DNA of 62,249 nucleotides from Candidatus Colenecus caballi. Lineage in GTDB: Bacteria; Bacteroidota; Bacteroidia; Bacteroidales; Bacteroidaceae. The position numbers were made by a program, and so were the translations under genes. Shown piece by piece: positions 16,710 through 25,191 of this stretch (position 1 is the first letter of the stretch; each line of letters opens with the position of its first letter). The notes beneath the pieces are model-generated. The model did not search any database and was not told the DNA's origin. It saw only the letters and a program-made list of their open reading frames with translations. The stretch covers positions 1 through 62,249 of the forward strand of contig JAGHSY010000061.1 of the NCBI GenBank assembly GCA_018065615.1, written 5' to 3'.

Positions 16710-17635
16710 AATTCAGACAGATAAGGGAATTTATCAGAACAGGAATCTGGGACGCAGACCTGTCAGCCTACAGCAAGTTCAAGGCCCGTGTGACAAGGCA
16801 TCTCAAGGTGTTTATCATAACCCTGCGCACCTTCTCAAACAAGCAGGTGGGCTACCGCGCCGTTGCACTGGCGTTCTTCACCACAATAGCGCTTGTGCCA
16901 TGCATTGCCCTGGCGTTCGCCATCACCAACGGCTTTGGCATTGACGATGACCTTGCAAAGCTGCTCCTGCTCAACTACAGCGCCCAGGAAGAGATAATAA
17001 AAACCGTCCTGCAATATGCCGACAACGTCATCGGGGCCACCCAGCGCGGCGGATTCGGCATAGTCAGTTTCCTGTGTTTCATCTGGTTGGTATTCTGGCT
17101 CATGATTCAGGTGGAGAGCAATTTCAACTATGTGTGGGGAGTCAGGGTCGGCAAGACAAGGAAAATATGGAAGCGTCTTGGCGCGTATTTCATGATCATC
17201 ATTCTGCTGCCGTTCGTAATCATAATGTTCCTTGCCACGTCACTGCAGTTCTCACAGGGAAACGGCCTCATGAACCTGCTCATCAACATTCCGTTCTGGG
17301 ACAAGATTTCAGATGGAGTCCGATGGCTCCTGACCTACGGAATCACAGCGCTTGTGCTGACGCTCATGTACAAGTTCATCCCCACCCCGAAGGTAAAATT
17401 CAGCAACGCCTGGCATTCGGCCCTGCTCACAGCCGTCCTGTTCTGCATATTCCAGTGGATTTACGTTGAGACCCAGATTTTTTTCAACCGTCTGAACGGC
17501 GTGTTCGGCGCGGTTGCGGCCATTCCGTTCCTCATGATCTGGCTCAACGTGTCATGGTTCATCGTGCTGTTCGGCAACGAACTTACATACGCCTTCCACA
17601 ACGTTGAAACCTACAATCCCCTGACAGAAGAATAA
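16706..17635 (+). CDS. YihY/BrkB-family inner-membrane protein
   Basis: A 309-residue polytopic protein with about six hydrophobic segments, from VALAFFTTIALVPCIALAFA to PFLMIWLNVSWFIVLFGNELTYAF. The YRAVALAFFTT start and the FGNELTYA ending are typical of the YihY family, formerly called ribonuclease BN. The true function of the family is unsettled. The stop shares its last base with the ATG of the ABC-F gene (TAATG). Confidence 0.85.
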   Translation: MKFRQIREFIRTGIWDADLSAYSKFKARVTRHLKVFIITLRTFSNKQVGYRAVALAFFTTIALVPCIALAFAITNGFGIDDDLAKLLLLNYSAQEEIIKTVLQYADNVIGATQRGGFGIVSFLCFIWLVFWLMIQVESNFNYVWGVRVGKTRKIWKRLGAYFMIIILLPFVIIMFLATSLQFSQGNGLMNLLINIPFWDKISDGVRWLLTYGITALVLTLMYKFIPTPKVKFSNAWHSALLTAVLFCIFQWIYVETQIFFNRLNGVFGAVAAIPFLMIWLNVSWFIVLFGNELTYAFHNVETYNPLTEE

Positions 17636-19404
17636 TGGAAAGTTTCCTTCAGATAGATTCACTGTGCAAGTCATTCGGTGACAGGGTCATATTCGAAGGC
17701 CTGACCATGAGCATAGCCCAGGGTGAGAAAGTGGGACTCATTGCCCGCAACGGTCAGGGCAAGAGCACCCTGCTTGACGTGATTGCAGGCAATGCCGACT
17801 ACCGCAGCGGCAGCATCACATTCCGCCGTGACATAAAGGTGGCGTATCTGGTCCAGTCACCGGTCTTCACCAAAGGCCTTGGTGTACTTGAAGCCTGCTG
17901 TCCTTCCAAGGACGATGAACTGCGCCTCAAGGCCCGCCAGCTTCTTACAAAGCTTGAGGTCAGCGACTTTGAAAAGCCGGTTGACCAGCTTTCCGGCGGT
18001 CAGGCCAAACGTGTTGCGCTGGCGCAGGTACTCATGTCCGATCCGGACTTTCTCATTCTTGACGAGCCCACCAACCATCTGGACGTAGAGGTGACTGAAT
18101 GGCTTGAGGAATACCTTACCGCCAGCCGTCTGACCCTGCTCATGGTCACTCATGACCGCTACCTTCTGGACCGCGTGTGCAGCCGCATAATAGAAATTGA
18201 CGATTTCCGCGCCTATTCATACAGCGGCAACTACAGCTACTATCTGGAGAAGCGTCAGGAACGCCTGGACGCCGAAGCCTCACAGCGCGAAAGCGACCTG
18301 AACCTGTACCGCTACGAACTGGACTGGATGCGCCGCATGCCCTGCGCCCGCGGCGGCAAGGCCCGCTACCGCAAGGAATCGTTCCATGAACTTGAAGAAC
18401 GTCTGCAGCACCGCCGTGACGAACGCAGTGTGGCTCTTGACGTGAAGGCATCGTACATAGGCAAGAAAATCTTCGAACTTGAACACGTAAGCAAGGCGTT
18501 CGGTGACAAGGTCATACTCAAGGACTTCAGCTACACATTCACCAAAATGGAAAAGGTGGGCATTGTGGGTGAGAACGGCGTGGGCAAATCGACCTTCCTC
18601 AAGATGCTGCTTGACATTGTCCAGCCGGACAGCGGAAAGATTGACCGCGGCACCACGCTCAGGATCGGCTACTACGCCCAGGAGGGCCTGACCTTCCCTG
18701 ATGACGCCCGCGTCATTGACGTAGTGACCGCCATAGCCGACCACATTGAACTTGATGACGGCCGCCGCATGTCAGCCGGCCAGTTCCTGCAGAAGTTTCT
18801 GTTCCCGCCCAAGACCCAGTACAGTTACGTGGGCAAGCTGTCCGGCGGTGAGCGCCGCCGCCTGTACCTGTGCACCATCCTTATGCGCAGCCCCAACTTC
18901 CTGATTCTGGACGAGCCCACCAACGACCTGGACATCATGACGCTTCAGGTCCTTGAGGAGTACATAGCACAGTTCAAGGGCTGCGTCATTGCGGTTTCAC
19001 ATGACCGATACTTCATGGACAAGATTGCACAGCACCTGTTCGTGTTTGAAGGGAACGGCAAGATCACGGACTTCCCGTCATCATACAGCGACTACATGGA
19101 GTACAAGGTGCTCAAGGAGGACCAGGAGAAGGCCGATGCCCAGGCCTCGCGCCCCAAACCCGCCGCCCAGGCCCCCAAGGCAGCCAACCCCATGAAGCTG
19201 ACCTACAAGGAGAAGCGTGAAATGGAGTCAATCGAGTCCGAGCTTGAGCAGCTGGAAACCGAAAAGGCCAATCTTGAAGAGGCCCTGAACAGCGGCACCC
19301 TGCCCTACGACCAGCTCCAGTCCAAGTCCGCCCGCATTGGTGAAATCATTGCCCGCACCGACGAAATCACCCTGCGCTGGCTGGAACTCAGCGAGAAAAT
19401 CTGA
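17635..19404 (+). CDS. ABC-F ATPase, Uup-like
   Basis: A 589-residue duplicated ABC ATPase without membrane segments. Cassette 1: ARNGQGKST, LSGGQAKRVAL, LILDEPTNHLD. Cassette 2: GENGVGKST, LSGGERRRLYL, LILDEPTNDLD. After an Ala/Pro-rich linker (about 500-520) the last 65 residues form a coiled coil (MESIESELEQLETEKANLEEAL), as in Uup, which uses this part for DNA or ribosome contacts. This is distinct from the EttA gene at 3039. It ends the operon; a hairpin follows at 19410. Confidence 0.85.
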   Translation: MESFLQIDSLCKSFGDRVIFEGLTMSIAQGEKVGLIARNGQGKSTLLDVIAGNADYRSGSITFRRDIKVAYLVQSPVFTKGLGVLEACCPSKDDELRLKARQLLTKLEVSDFEKPVDQLSGGQAKRVALAQVLMSDPDFLILDEPTNHLDVEVTEWLEEYLTASRLTLLMVTHDRYLLDRVCSRIIEIDDFRAYSYSGNYSYYLEKRQERLDAEASQRESDLNLYRYELDWMRRMPCARGGKARYRKESFHELEERLQHRRDERSVALDVKASYIGKKIFELEHVSKAFGDKVILKDFSYTFTKMEKVGIVGENGVGKSTFLKMLLDIVQPDSGKIDRGTTLRIGYYAQEGLTFPDDARVIDVVTAIADHIELDDGRRMSAGQFLQKFLFPPKTQYSYVGKLSGGERRRLYLCTILMRSPNFLILDEPTNDLDIMTLQVLEEYIAQFKGCVIAVSHDRYFMDKIAQHLFVFEGNGKITDFPSSYSDYMEYKVLKEDQEKADAQASRPKPAAQAPKAANPMKLTYKEKREMESIESELEQLETEKANLEEALNSGTLPYDQLQSKSARIGEIIARTDEITLRWLELSEKI

Positions 19405-19409
19405 GTAAT

Positions 19410-19461
19410 GACAACATTGCAACCAGAAGGCTCAGAATGCCGTTTTCACTGCAATGTTGTC
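19410..19461 (+). terminator. Hairpin after the aro operon
   Basis: Perfect 12-base arms, GACAACATTGCA at 19410-19421 and TGCAATGTTGTC at 19450-19461, with a 28-base loop. It begins six bases after the ABC-F stop. There is no T-run, so it may be an RNA-stabilising 3' structure or a protein-binding site and not a classical terminator. The rest of 19462-19546 shows nothing I can assign. Confidence 0.5.
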
Positions 19462-19546
19462 AAGACAATAGAAAACGAATCCAGTCCGATATGTTTAAGG
19501 CCGTATCAGCAATGGAATATTAAAATAATTTATCTGCCACATTCTG

Positions 19547-19576
19547 TTGCACATGACTGGAATTGAGTTATTTTTG
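19547..19576 (+). promoter_or_regulatory. Promoter of the GH54-VKOR pair
   Basis: TTG at 19547-19549 and TATTTTTG at 19569-19576, spaced by 19 bases, match the Bacteroidetes -33/-7 pair. The start codon is 37 bases downstream. Confidence 0.65.
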
Positions 19577-19613
19577 TCTTTCCAACAACTGACCGACTAA
19601 CTTACATTCATTC

Positions 19614-22600
19614 ATGAAAAAATCAGGTATTGTGCTTATTCTGGCTGCCGCTGTAATTGCACCGGCAGCAATTGTGGCCGCCCAGGCTGGCAGCGGCAGC
19701 ATTCCACAGCGTCCTGAAGGACCTTGTGACGTTTACGCAAAGGGAGGTACGCCCTGTACGGCAGCCCACTCATCGACCCGCGCCCTGTACAGGGACTACA
19801 ACGGGCCTCTCTATCAGGTAATGAGACAGTCCGATGGAAAGACGCTGGACATAGGCGTGGTTCAGCCCACGGCCGGTGATCCGGGCGGTTATGCCGATGC
19901 CGATGCGCAGGACCGTTTCTGCAAGGACACATACTGCTGGATTTCAATACTGTATGACCAGTCCGGCAAGGGCAACCACCTGACACAGGCACCGCGCGGC
20001 GGATTCGGAGGTCTGGCAATGGGCGGCTTCAACAACGTGCCCGTGGCTGACTGGGCCCCAATCACACTTATGGGCCACAAGGTCTATGGCGTATATATCA
20101 ACGCCGGTATGGGACTGCGCTGGAATGACGCCCACGGAACAGCCGTTGACGACCAGGCCGAAGGACAGTACTGGGTAATAAACGGACAGCACTACAACAC
20201 AGGCTGCTGCTTTGACTACGGCAATGCCGAGACCGACAGCCGTGATGACGGTGACGGCACAATGGAGACCACATACTACGGCAACCAGCCGTCATGGTAC
20301 CGCGGACAGGCTCCGGGCCCCTGGATCATGACAGACCAGGAGAACAATCTGGTGGGCTGCGTTAACCCTGACCCCAATGACAAGTACTGCGCAGACCTGC
20401 CAAGCATAACATGGCGTTTCGTGACCGCTACGGCCGATGGCGAACCGCACCACTGGCGTTCCATGGGCGGCAACGCGCAGGGAGGTGATCTGCAGATAAT
20501 GTATGACGGCATTCGCATACAGAACCCGCGCCAGAGCTATGACCCAATGCGCAAGCAGGGTGCCATTCTGCTGGGCAACGGCGGTGACAACTCAAACGGT
20601 TCAGCCGGTACGTTCTATGAGGCCGCAATGACCGCAGCGGGCACATTCCCGTCCATTGAGACCAACCAGGCCGTACAGGCAAACGTGGTTGCAGCAAAGT
20701 ATGAAGTCGCAACCCTTGCCGTAGGAGCGGCCAACAAGACCTCAAAGCCCAACATGCTGCAGACCTTCTCACCCAAGAGCACAGAGAACGTGGCCGTCAC
20801 ATTCGTCAACACCACAGGCAAGGCCATTAACGACCTTGAAATTTCTCTCAAGACCCCCAAGGGCTGGAAGGCAGCTGTGGCAGGTTCAAAGGACAAGGTC
20901 CGCAAAATAGGTTATGAGGTTGCTCCCGGCCAGACCGTAGTGGTGACATTTGCCGTGACATCGGGCCGCAAGCCGTTCAACGGAGACCTGCAGGCCATTG
21001 CCAAATCCGATGGAAACCCCGTGTTCACCGCCCATGAGAAGGTGCGCAACGTGGCTCCGGTCAGAATAAACGAATTCCGCATTGCTGACGGCAGCGGCAA
21101 CCAGACCAACTCGTTCATAGAACTGTACAACGCCGGCAACAAGGCTGTGAACATATCGGACTGGACGCTGACACACCATGCCGTGAATCTGCCCTACTTC
21201 TCATCCGTCCGCATTCCGGCAGGCACGAAACTTGCGCCAAAGGGATTCTACCTGCTTGGCATAAGCAACTCAGGCCTGTCAGTTGACGCAGCCAAGGGTG
21301 ACGGCACAATCTACGTGCGCAGCGTGGCTGGCATTGAAACCGGCCATGAGATTCAGATAGGCACCGGCAAGAACGCAGAAAGGCGCACCGTGAGAAGCGT
21401 CATTGCCCCGCAGGCCAGATTCAACGGCGCTCCCACCACCCTGTGGCAGCCACTGCCTGAAGGTCCGGTCATTACCATACCCGCAGGCTCGACCAACATT
21501 CCGGTCACAAGCACCGCAGGTTTCAAGGCCGGTGACAAGATGGCCATCGGATACGGTTCCACATATCCGGCCGTATCGAACTCTCTTGAAAAGTATGAGG
21601 TCGTGACCGTGACCGAGGTGGGCAAGCCCGGCACGCAGGCATGGCTGTCAATGGACGCAAAGAAGGGTGACACCAACATAAAGGTTTCAAGCACCCAGAA
21701 CATCACCGCCGGTGACAGGATACGTCTTGACATTGACAGTGAAGGTCACGGCATTGAATGGGTGACCGTCAAGTCCGTGGGCACGCAGTCCAGCCGCAGC
21801 ACGTTTAATGGTCCTCTGGGCCCCAATGACAATCCCGGCACAGGTCTGGAACTCATGGAGCCGCTTAAATTCGACCACTCAAGCAACATGCCGTTCTCAG
21901 TCAACGGTACAGGCATAACATTTGAGCCCGCAACACAGTTCGACCACTCAAGCAACGAGCCCGTCCTGCCGCTGGTTTACGCTCTTGAACTTAACAGGCC
22001 ACTAAGCAAGGCACATGAAATTAATGAAGTGGTCCTTGACGCCCAGGTAACGAACGCAGGCTATCACGGTGACGTTCCCGCAGACCTGCTGTTCGGCGGT
22101 CCCGCACTTGACGCATCACGCGGCAACATGACCCTGCGCAACGGCAACGGCCTGATTGTCGATGCCGTGAACTACGGCGGTCTGGTTGACCCGTGGCTGG
22201 CCGAAGGTTTCCATGAGGAGGCCGGAGCAGGCGCTGACGGCGCATTCGCCAGAGTTCCATCGGCCCCGCGCGGCGGATTCGGCGCTCCCGCAGCAACACC
22301 GGCAGCAGGCCCGGACCTGAGCACCGGCCGTTATCCTGACGGCTTTGACACCGATGACAACAAGCTTGACTTCCGCGCAGGCAGCGCCATGACCATTGCA
22401 GCCCCCGCACAGGCCGGCAGCAACAACGTCAAGGTGACTTCAACGAACGGCATTTCACTGGGTCAGGTCATGTACCTTGGCTCGGGCGAAAGCATGGAGA
22501 AGGTCAAGGTGGCTGTAATAGGCACAGCCGGCGCGACAGCCATCCGTACCAATGCCCCAAAGGGTGAGACAAAGCTCTCAGTTGCCAGCGCACAGGGCTT

Positions 22601-22874
22601 CCAGGTCGGCCAGAAGGTTTACATCGGACTTGACGAATACACCGTTGCCGATGTTCAGATTGTTCCGCGCCGCGGCGGTTGGGGACGTCAGCCGCAGACT
22701 CCTGCCAACCCGGATTCCGTCACTCTGACAGAGCCCCTCAAGTCCGATGTTTCCGCAGGCCAGTACCTGACCGGCAGCGGCATATCACTTGGTGCTCCTC
22801 TGACAAAGAACCACGGTGCCGGTGACGCGTTCGGCCCTTCAGTTGCAACTCCGGGCAAACCTAATGTCCAGTAA
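19614..22874 (+). CDS. Secreted GH54-type arabinofuranosidase with split lamin-tail domain
   Basis: A 1086-residue exported protein (signal peptide to about residue 26). Residues 35-345 match the GH54 alpha-L-arabinofuranosidase catalytic domain: GPCDVYAKGGTPC, STRALY, GPLYQVMR, ILYDQSGKGNHL, TGCCFDYGNAETDS, GPWIM, and LLGNGGDNSNGSAGTFYE. Cysteine spacing fits the family's disulfides: 38/48, 103/108 and the vicinal pair 198/199; 249/259 may be an extra pair in an insertion. Conserved acidic residues occur at Glu218, Glu243 and Asp325. Then comes a NEW3-like beta domain (about 385-460), a lamin-tail domain from about 480, interrupted by beta modules of the form 'GdtxixVxSxxgixxGdxixig', and more such modules to the end. 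No CBM42 and no type IX sorting domain were seen. Confidence 0.75.
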   Translation: MKKSGIVLILAAAVIAPAAIVAAQAGSGSIPQRPEGPCDVYAKGGTPCTAAHSSTRALYRDYNGPLYQVMRQSDGKTLDIGVVQPTAGDPGGYADADAQDRFCKDTYCWISILYDQSGKGNHLTQAPRGGFGGLAMGGFNNVPVADWAPITLMGHKVYGVYINAGMGLRWNDAHGTAVDDQAEGQYWVINGQHYNTGCCFDYGNAETDSRDDGDGTMETTYYGNQPSWYRGQAPGPWIMTDQENNLVGCVNPDPNDKYCADLPSITWRFVTATADGEPHHWRSMGGNAQGGDLQIMYDGIRIQNPRQSYDPMRKQGAILLGNGGDNSNGSAGTFYEAAMTAAGTFPSIETNQAVQANVVAAKYEVATLAVGAANKTSKPNMLQTFSPKSTENVAVTFVNTTGKAINDLEISLKTPKGWKAAVAGSKDKVRKIGYEVAPGQTVVVTFAVTSGRKPFNGDLQAIAKSDGNPVFTAHEKVRNVAPVRINEFRIADGSGNQTNSFIELYNAGNKAVNISDWTLTHHAVNLPYFSSVRIPAGTKLAPKGFYLLGISNSGLSVDAAKGDGTIYVRSVAGIETGHEIQIGTGKNAERRTVRSVIAPQARFNGAPTTLWQPLPEGPVITIPAGSTNIPVTSTAGFKAGDKMAIGYGSTYPAVSNSLEKYEVVTVTEVGKPGTQAWLSMDAKKGDTNIKVSSTQNITAGDRIRLDIDSEGHGIEWVTVKSVGTQSSRSTFNGPLGPNDNPGTGLELMEPLKFDHSSNMPFSVNGTGITFEPATQFDHSSNEPVLPLVYALELNRPLSKAHEINEVVLDAQVTNAGYHGDVPADLLFGGPALDASRGNMTLRNGNGLIVDAVNYGGLVDPWLAEGFHEEAGAGADGAFARVPSAPRGGFGAPAATPAAGPDLSTGRYPDGFDTDDNKLDFRAGSAMTIAAPAQAGSNNVKVTSTNGISLGQVMYLGSGESMEKVKVAVIGTAGATAIRTNAPKGETKLSVASAQGFQVGQKVYIGLDEYTVADVQIVPRRGGWGRQPQTPANPDSVTLTEPLKSDVSAGQYLTGSGISLGAPLTKNHGAGDAFGPSVATPGKPNVQ

Positions 22875-23973
22875 CAGGAACATACTCAAATGGACAATGG
22901 TGTCACTTGGCACCATTGTCCTTATTTTAAGCACCGTACTGTGCATCCATGCACTTTCCGGACACGGACTCATCGGCTGTCAGGCCGGCACCTCATGCAG
23001 CCAGGTGCTTGGCAGCCGCTGGTCCTTCCTGCTCGGTTCCATTCCGGTAAGTGCGCTGGCAATGGGCGCGTACACCGCCCTGCTTCTGTGCATTCTGTAC
23101 TTTGACCGCCTTGAGCCTGACCTGCAGCGCTTTACCGGCCGCATCATGCTGGTCATAGCCGGCGCAGTCTTCGGCAGCGCCATCTGGTTCATCCGCCTGC
23201 AGAAAAGCATGATACACGCCTTCTGCCCCTACTGCATGACAGCCCACTTCCTGGGCATGGTCCTGGCCCTGCTGGTCTTCATCTGGTGCATACGGCGCGG
23301 CGTCACACTGCGTGCCCTGCACTTCGGCATCGGACTTGTTCTGGCAATAGCATTAGCCGTGCTTCAGGCCCTGACCACGCCAAGGACGCTTTCAGAACGC
23401 GGTTTCGTGCAGGAGGAACTGCCCTCATTCACCACTTCAGAACTTCCGGTCATTGGCAAGTCCGATGCCCCCACGGTCATAACCCTGCTCTTTGACTGGC
23501 AATGCTCGCACTGCCGCCACATTCACCTTATGCTGCCCGATGTGGTACGTGAACTGCATGACAGCGTGGCTTTCATCTGCTGTCCTGTTTCGCTGAGCCA
23601 GGAGTGTAACCCATACGTTCCTTACGGCACCGATCTCTTTGCCGGCTCATGCGACCTGATGCGCATGGGACTGGCCCTGTGGAGGACCGACCGCAGCGCA
23701 TTCCTTGAATATGAGACCTGGTTCCTGGGGCGTGCCCTGCCCTCTGTGGCAGAGGCCGGAGAAAAGGCCCGGGAACTTGTTCCGGACCTTGAAAGCGCCC
23801 TGCAGGACCCCTGGATTGACAGCTGCACACTGAAGGCGCTGGAACTGTTCGGCCGCACGTCCGTCAACGGCAAGGCCGCCATACCCCGCTTCATATATGG
23901 CGGCCGCTGGCTGGTCCCCGATGCCGATGACGCCCCCTCGCTGGCCGCCCTTATCCGCTCATTTGCACAATAG
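22864..23973 (+). CDS. VKOR-thioredoxin (DsbA-like) fusion
   Basis: A 369-residue membrane enzyme. The first about 190 residues are a vitamin K epoxide reductase domain with four to five helices, a loop Cys pair (LIGCQAGTSC) and the active CPYC in FCPYCMTAH. The C-terminal part is a thioredoxin-fold domain with CSHC in LFDWQCSHCRHIH. Such fusions reoxidise a disulfide-donor domain with quinone and replace DsbB/DsbA. The start at 22864 gives MSSNRNILKW and overlaps the GH54 gene by 11 bases, so the two are co-translated. The final Ala-Gln-stop is encoded by a repeat copy. Confidence 0.85.
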   Translation: MSSNRNILKWTMVSLGTIVLILSTVLCIHALSGHGLIGCQAGTSCSQVLGSRWSFLLGSIPVSALAMGAYTALLLCILYFDRLEPDLQRFTGRIMLVIAGAVFGSAIWFIRLQKSMIHAFCPYCMTAHFLGMVLALLVFIWCIRRGVTLRALHFGIGLVLAIALAVLQALTTPRTLSERGFVQEELPSFTTSELPVIGKSDAPTVITLLFDWQCSHCRHIHLMLPDVVRELHDSVAFICCPVSLSQECNPYVPYGTDLFAGSCDLMRMGLALWRTDRSAFLEYETWFLGRALPSVAEAGEKARELVPDLESALQDPWIDSCTLKALELFGRTSVNGKAAIPRFIYGGRWLVPDADDAPSLAALIRSFAQ

Positions 23974-24033
23974 GGACGCACCTTGCACAATGGGGACAGT
24001 CCCTGTTGCGCAGGGACTGTCCCCATTGCGCAA
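23963..24033. repeat. REP-like palindrome, copy C (hairpin with 18-base arms)
   Basis: An outer tag (TTGCACAATAGGGACGCACC) is followed by a strong hairpin: CAATGGGGACAGTCCCTG at 23988-24005, five-base loop, and its exact complement at 24011-24028. It fills the space between two convergent genes, supplies the TAG of the VKOR gene and abuts the stop of the next gene at 24034. It may serve as a two-way transcription stop. Confidence 0.9.
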
Positions 24034-25191
24034 TCAGCGGGTGGCCCAGGCGGGCATGTCCAGCAGTACGGAAAGATTGAATGAACCGGACGTTCCCAAT
24101 GACGGGAAATCAGTCCGGGCATAATATGCCTTCAGGCAGATATTGGTTTCAGAATAATCCCCATACTGTATAATACGGCGCAGTTTCACACTTGAAGACA
24201 ATCCTGCAATCAGTCTGTTTCCGTATATTACGCTGACCTCTGCACCTTTCCTGTCAAGATTGGTCTTTTGAGAGAAATTTGGAAATCCCCAACCGGCAAA
24301 CGGTGCAATGGCCACATATTGGCCGTCTATGACATTGAAGCCCAACTGTAACCCCATTCCCGCAGACTTGCAGTTGTAGCCGTCACGCCACAGGTATCCA
24401 TAGTCGTCATCATAGAACATGCCGGACTGCCTTATTTCACCGCCAATGGCGCAGGCCACATCCATTGCCAGCCATAACCTGCTGTAATTGAGACGAAATC
24501 CTACCTCAAAGCCATGCATCGGAGTATAGAACATGCCAACGTCACCTGAATACTTCTCAAACCGGTATCCGCCAAAAGCCCCCAGTCCCCAGCATTTCCG
24601 GCCTACATCCGGAACGGTAACGGGATTCTCCGTGACCTCATCAAGCTTCTGCCTGTAAAGGTTTTCATATCGGACTATGGCAGCCGTGTCCTGACCGTAT
24701 CCGGTCTCCATTTCATACTTTTCGACCGCGCTGTTCAACAGACTGCGGTAATAGGACTCCACTTCTTCAGGTTTGTCTGAAAACATGAGTGCATTCTGAT
24801 ATTCCCTGCGTATGACCTCAACCATGTCATATTCGGTCTGATTGAATCTTAAAGACCAGTCATTGGACAGGGTCGGATCATACCAGGACTGTTCTTTCAG
24901 TGAATACAGTTCAAGTGTGACCGGATAGTACCTTATGTTTCCCTGCTTTCCTACAGTGTGATTATGGGCCAGTCTCCATTCCAGAAACGTATGGAACCTG
25001 TTGTCCTTGTTCCCGGTATCAACATGCTTCACGGTAAAGTTGTTCCATGTGAGCGGTCCGTCATTCCAATGGTGAACAGTAACACCTCCGGCAGCGTCCG
25101 GCAAACGCTTGTCCAAAGGCGATACAGTTAAAATCTGGGCTTGAGCAAGCAATGCCTGACAGCACAGTACAGCAACAGTCAGTCTCTTCAT
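24034..25191 (-). CDS. Exported DUF922-like/barrel protein, paralogue 2
   Basis: A 385-residue protein with a signal peptide (to LLAQAQ). The N-terminal half has GPLTWNNF, a QSWYDP segment and LRFNQTEYDMVEVIRREYQ. The order resembles DUF922 putative zinc proteases, whose HEQxHF motif would fall at FNQTEY here, so the metal site looks lost. The C-terminal half is rich in beta strands (WGLGAFGGYRF, FEVGFRLNY, YVAIAPFAGWGF), consistent with an outer-membrane barrel. The start at 25191 is preferred because it gives the signal peptide and makes a four-base ATGA overlap with the upstream paralogue. Confidence 0.5.
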   Translation of the reverse strand: MKRLTVAVLCCQALLAQAQILTVSPLDKRLPDAAGGVTVHHWNDGPLTWNNFTVKHVDTGNKDNRFHTFLEWRLAHNHTVGKQGNIRYYPVTLELYSLKEQSWYDPTLSNDWSLRFNQTEYDMVEVIRREYQNALMFSDKPEEVESYYRSLLNSAVEKYEMETGYGQDTAAIVRYENLYRQKLDEVTENPVTVPDVGRKCWGLGAFGGYRFEKYSGDVGMFYTPMHGFEVGFRLNYSRLWLAMDVACAIGGEIRQSGMFYDDDYGYLWRDGYNCKSAGMGLQLGFNVIDGQYVAIAPFAGWGFPNFSQKTNLDRKGAEVSVIYGNRLIAGLSSSVKLRRIIQYGDYSETNICLKAYYARTDFPSLGTSGSFNLSVLLDMPAWATR

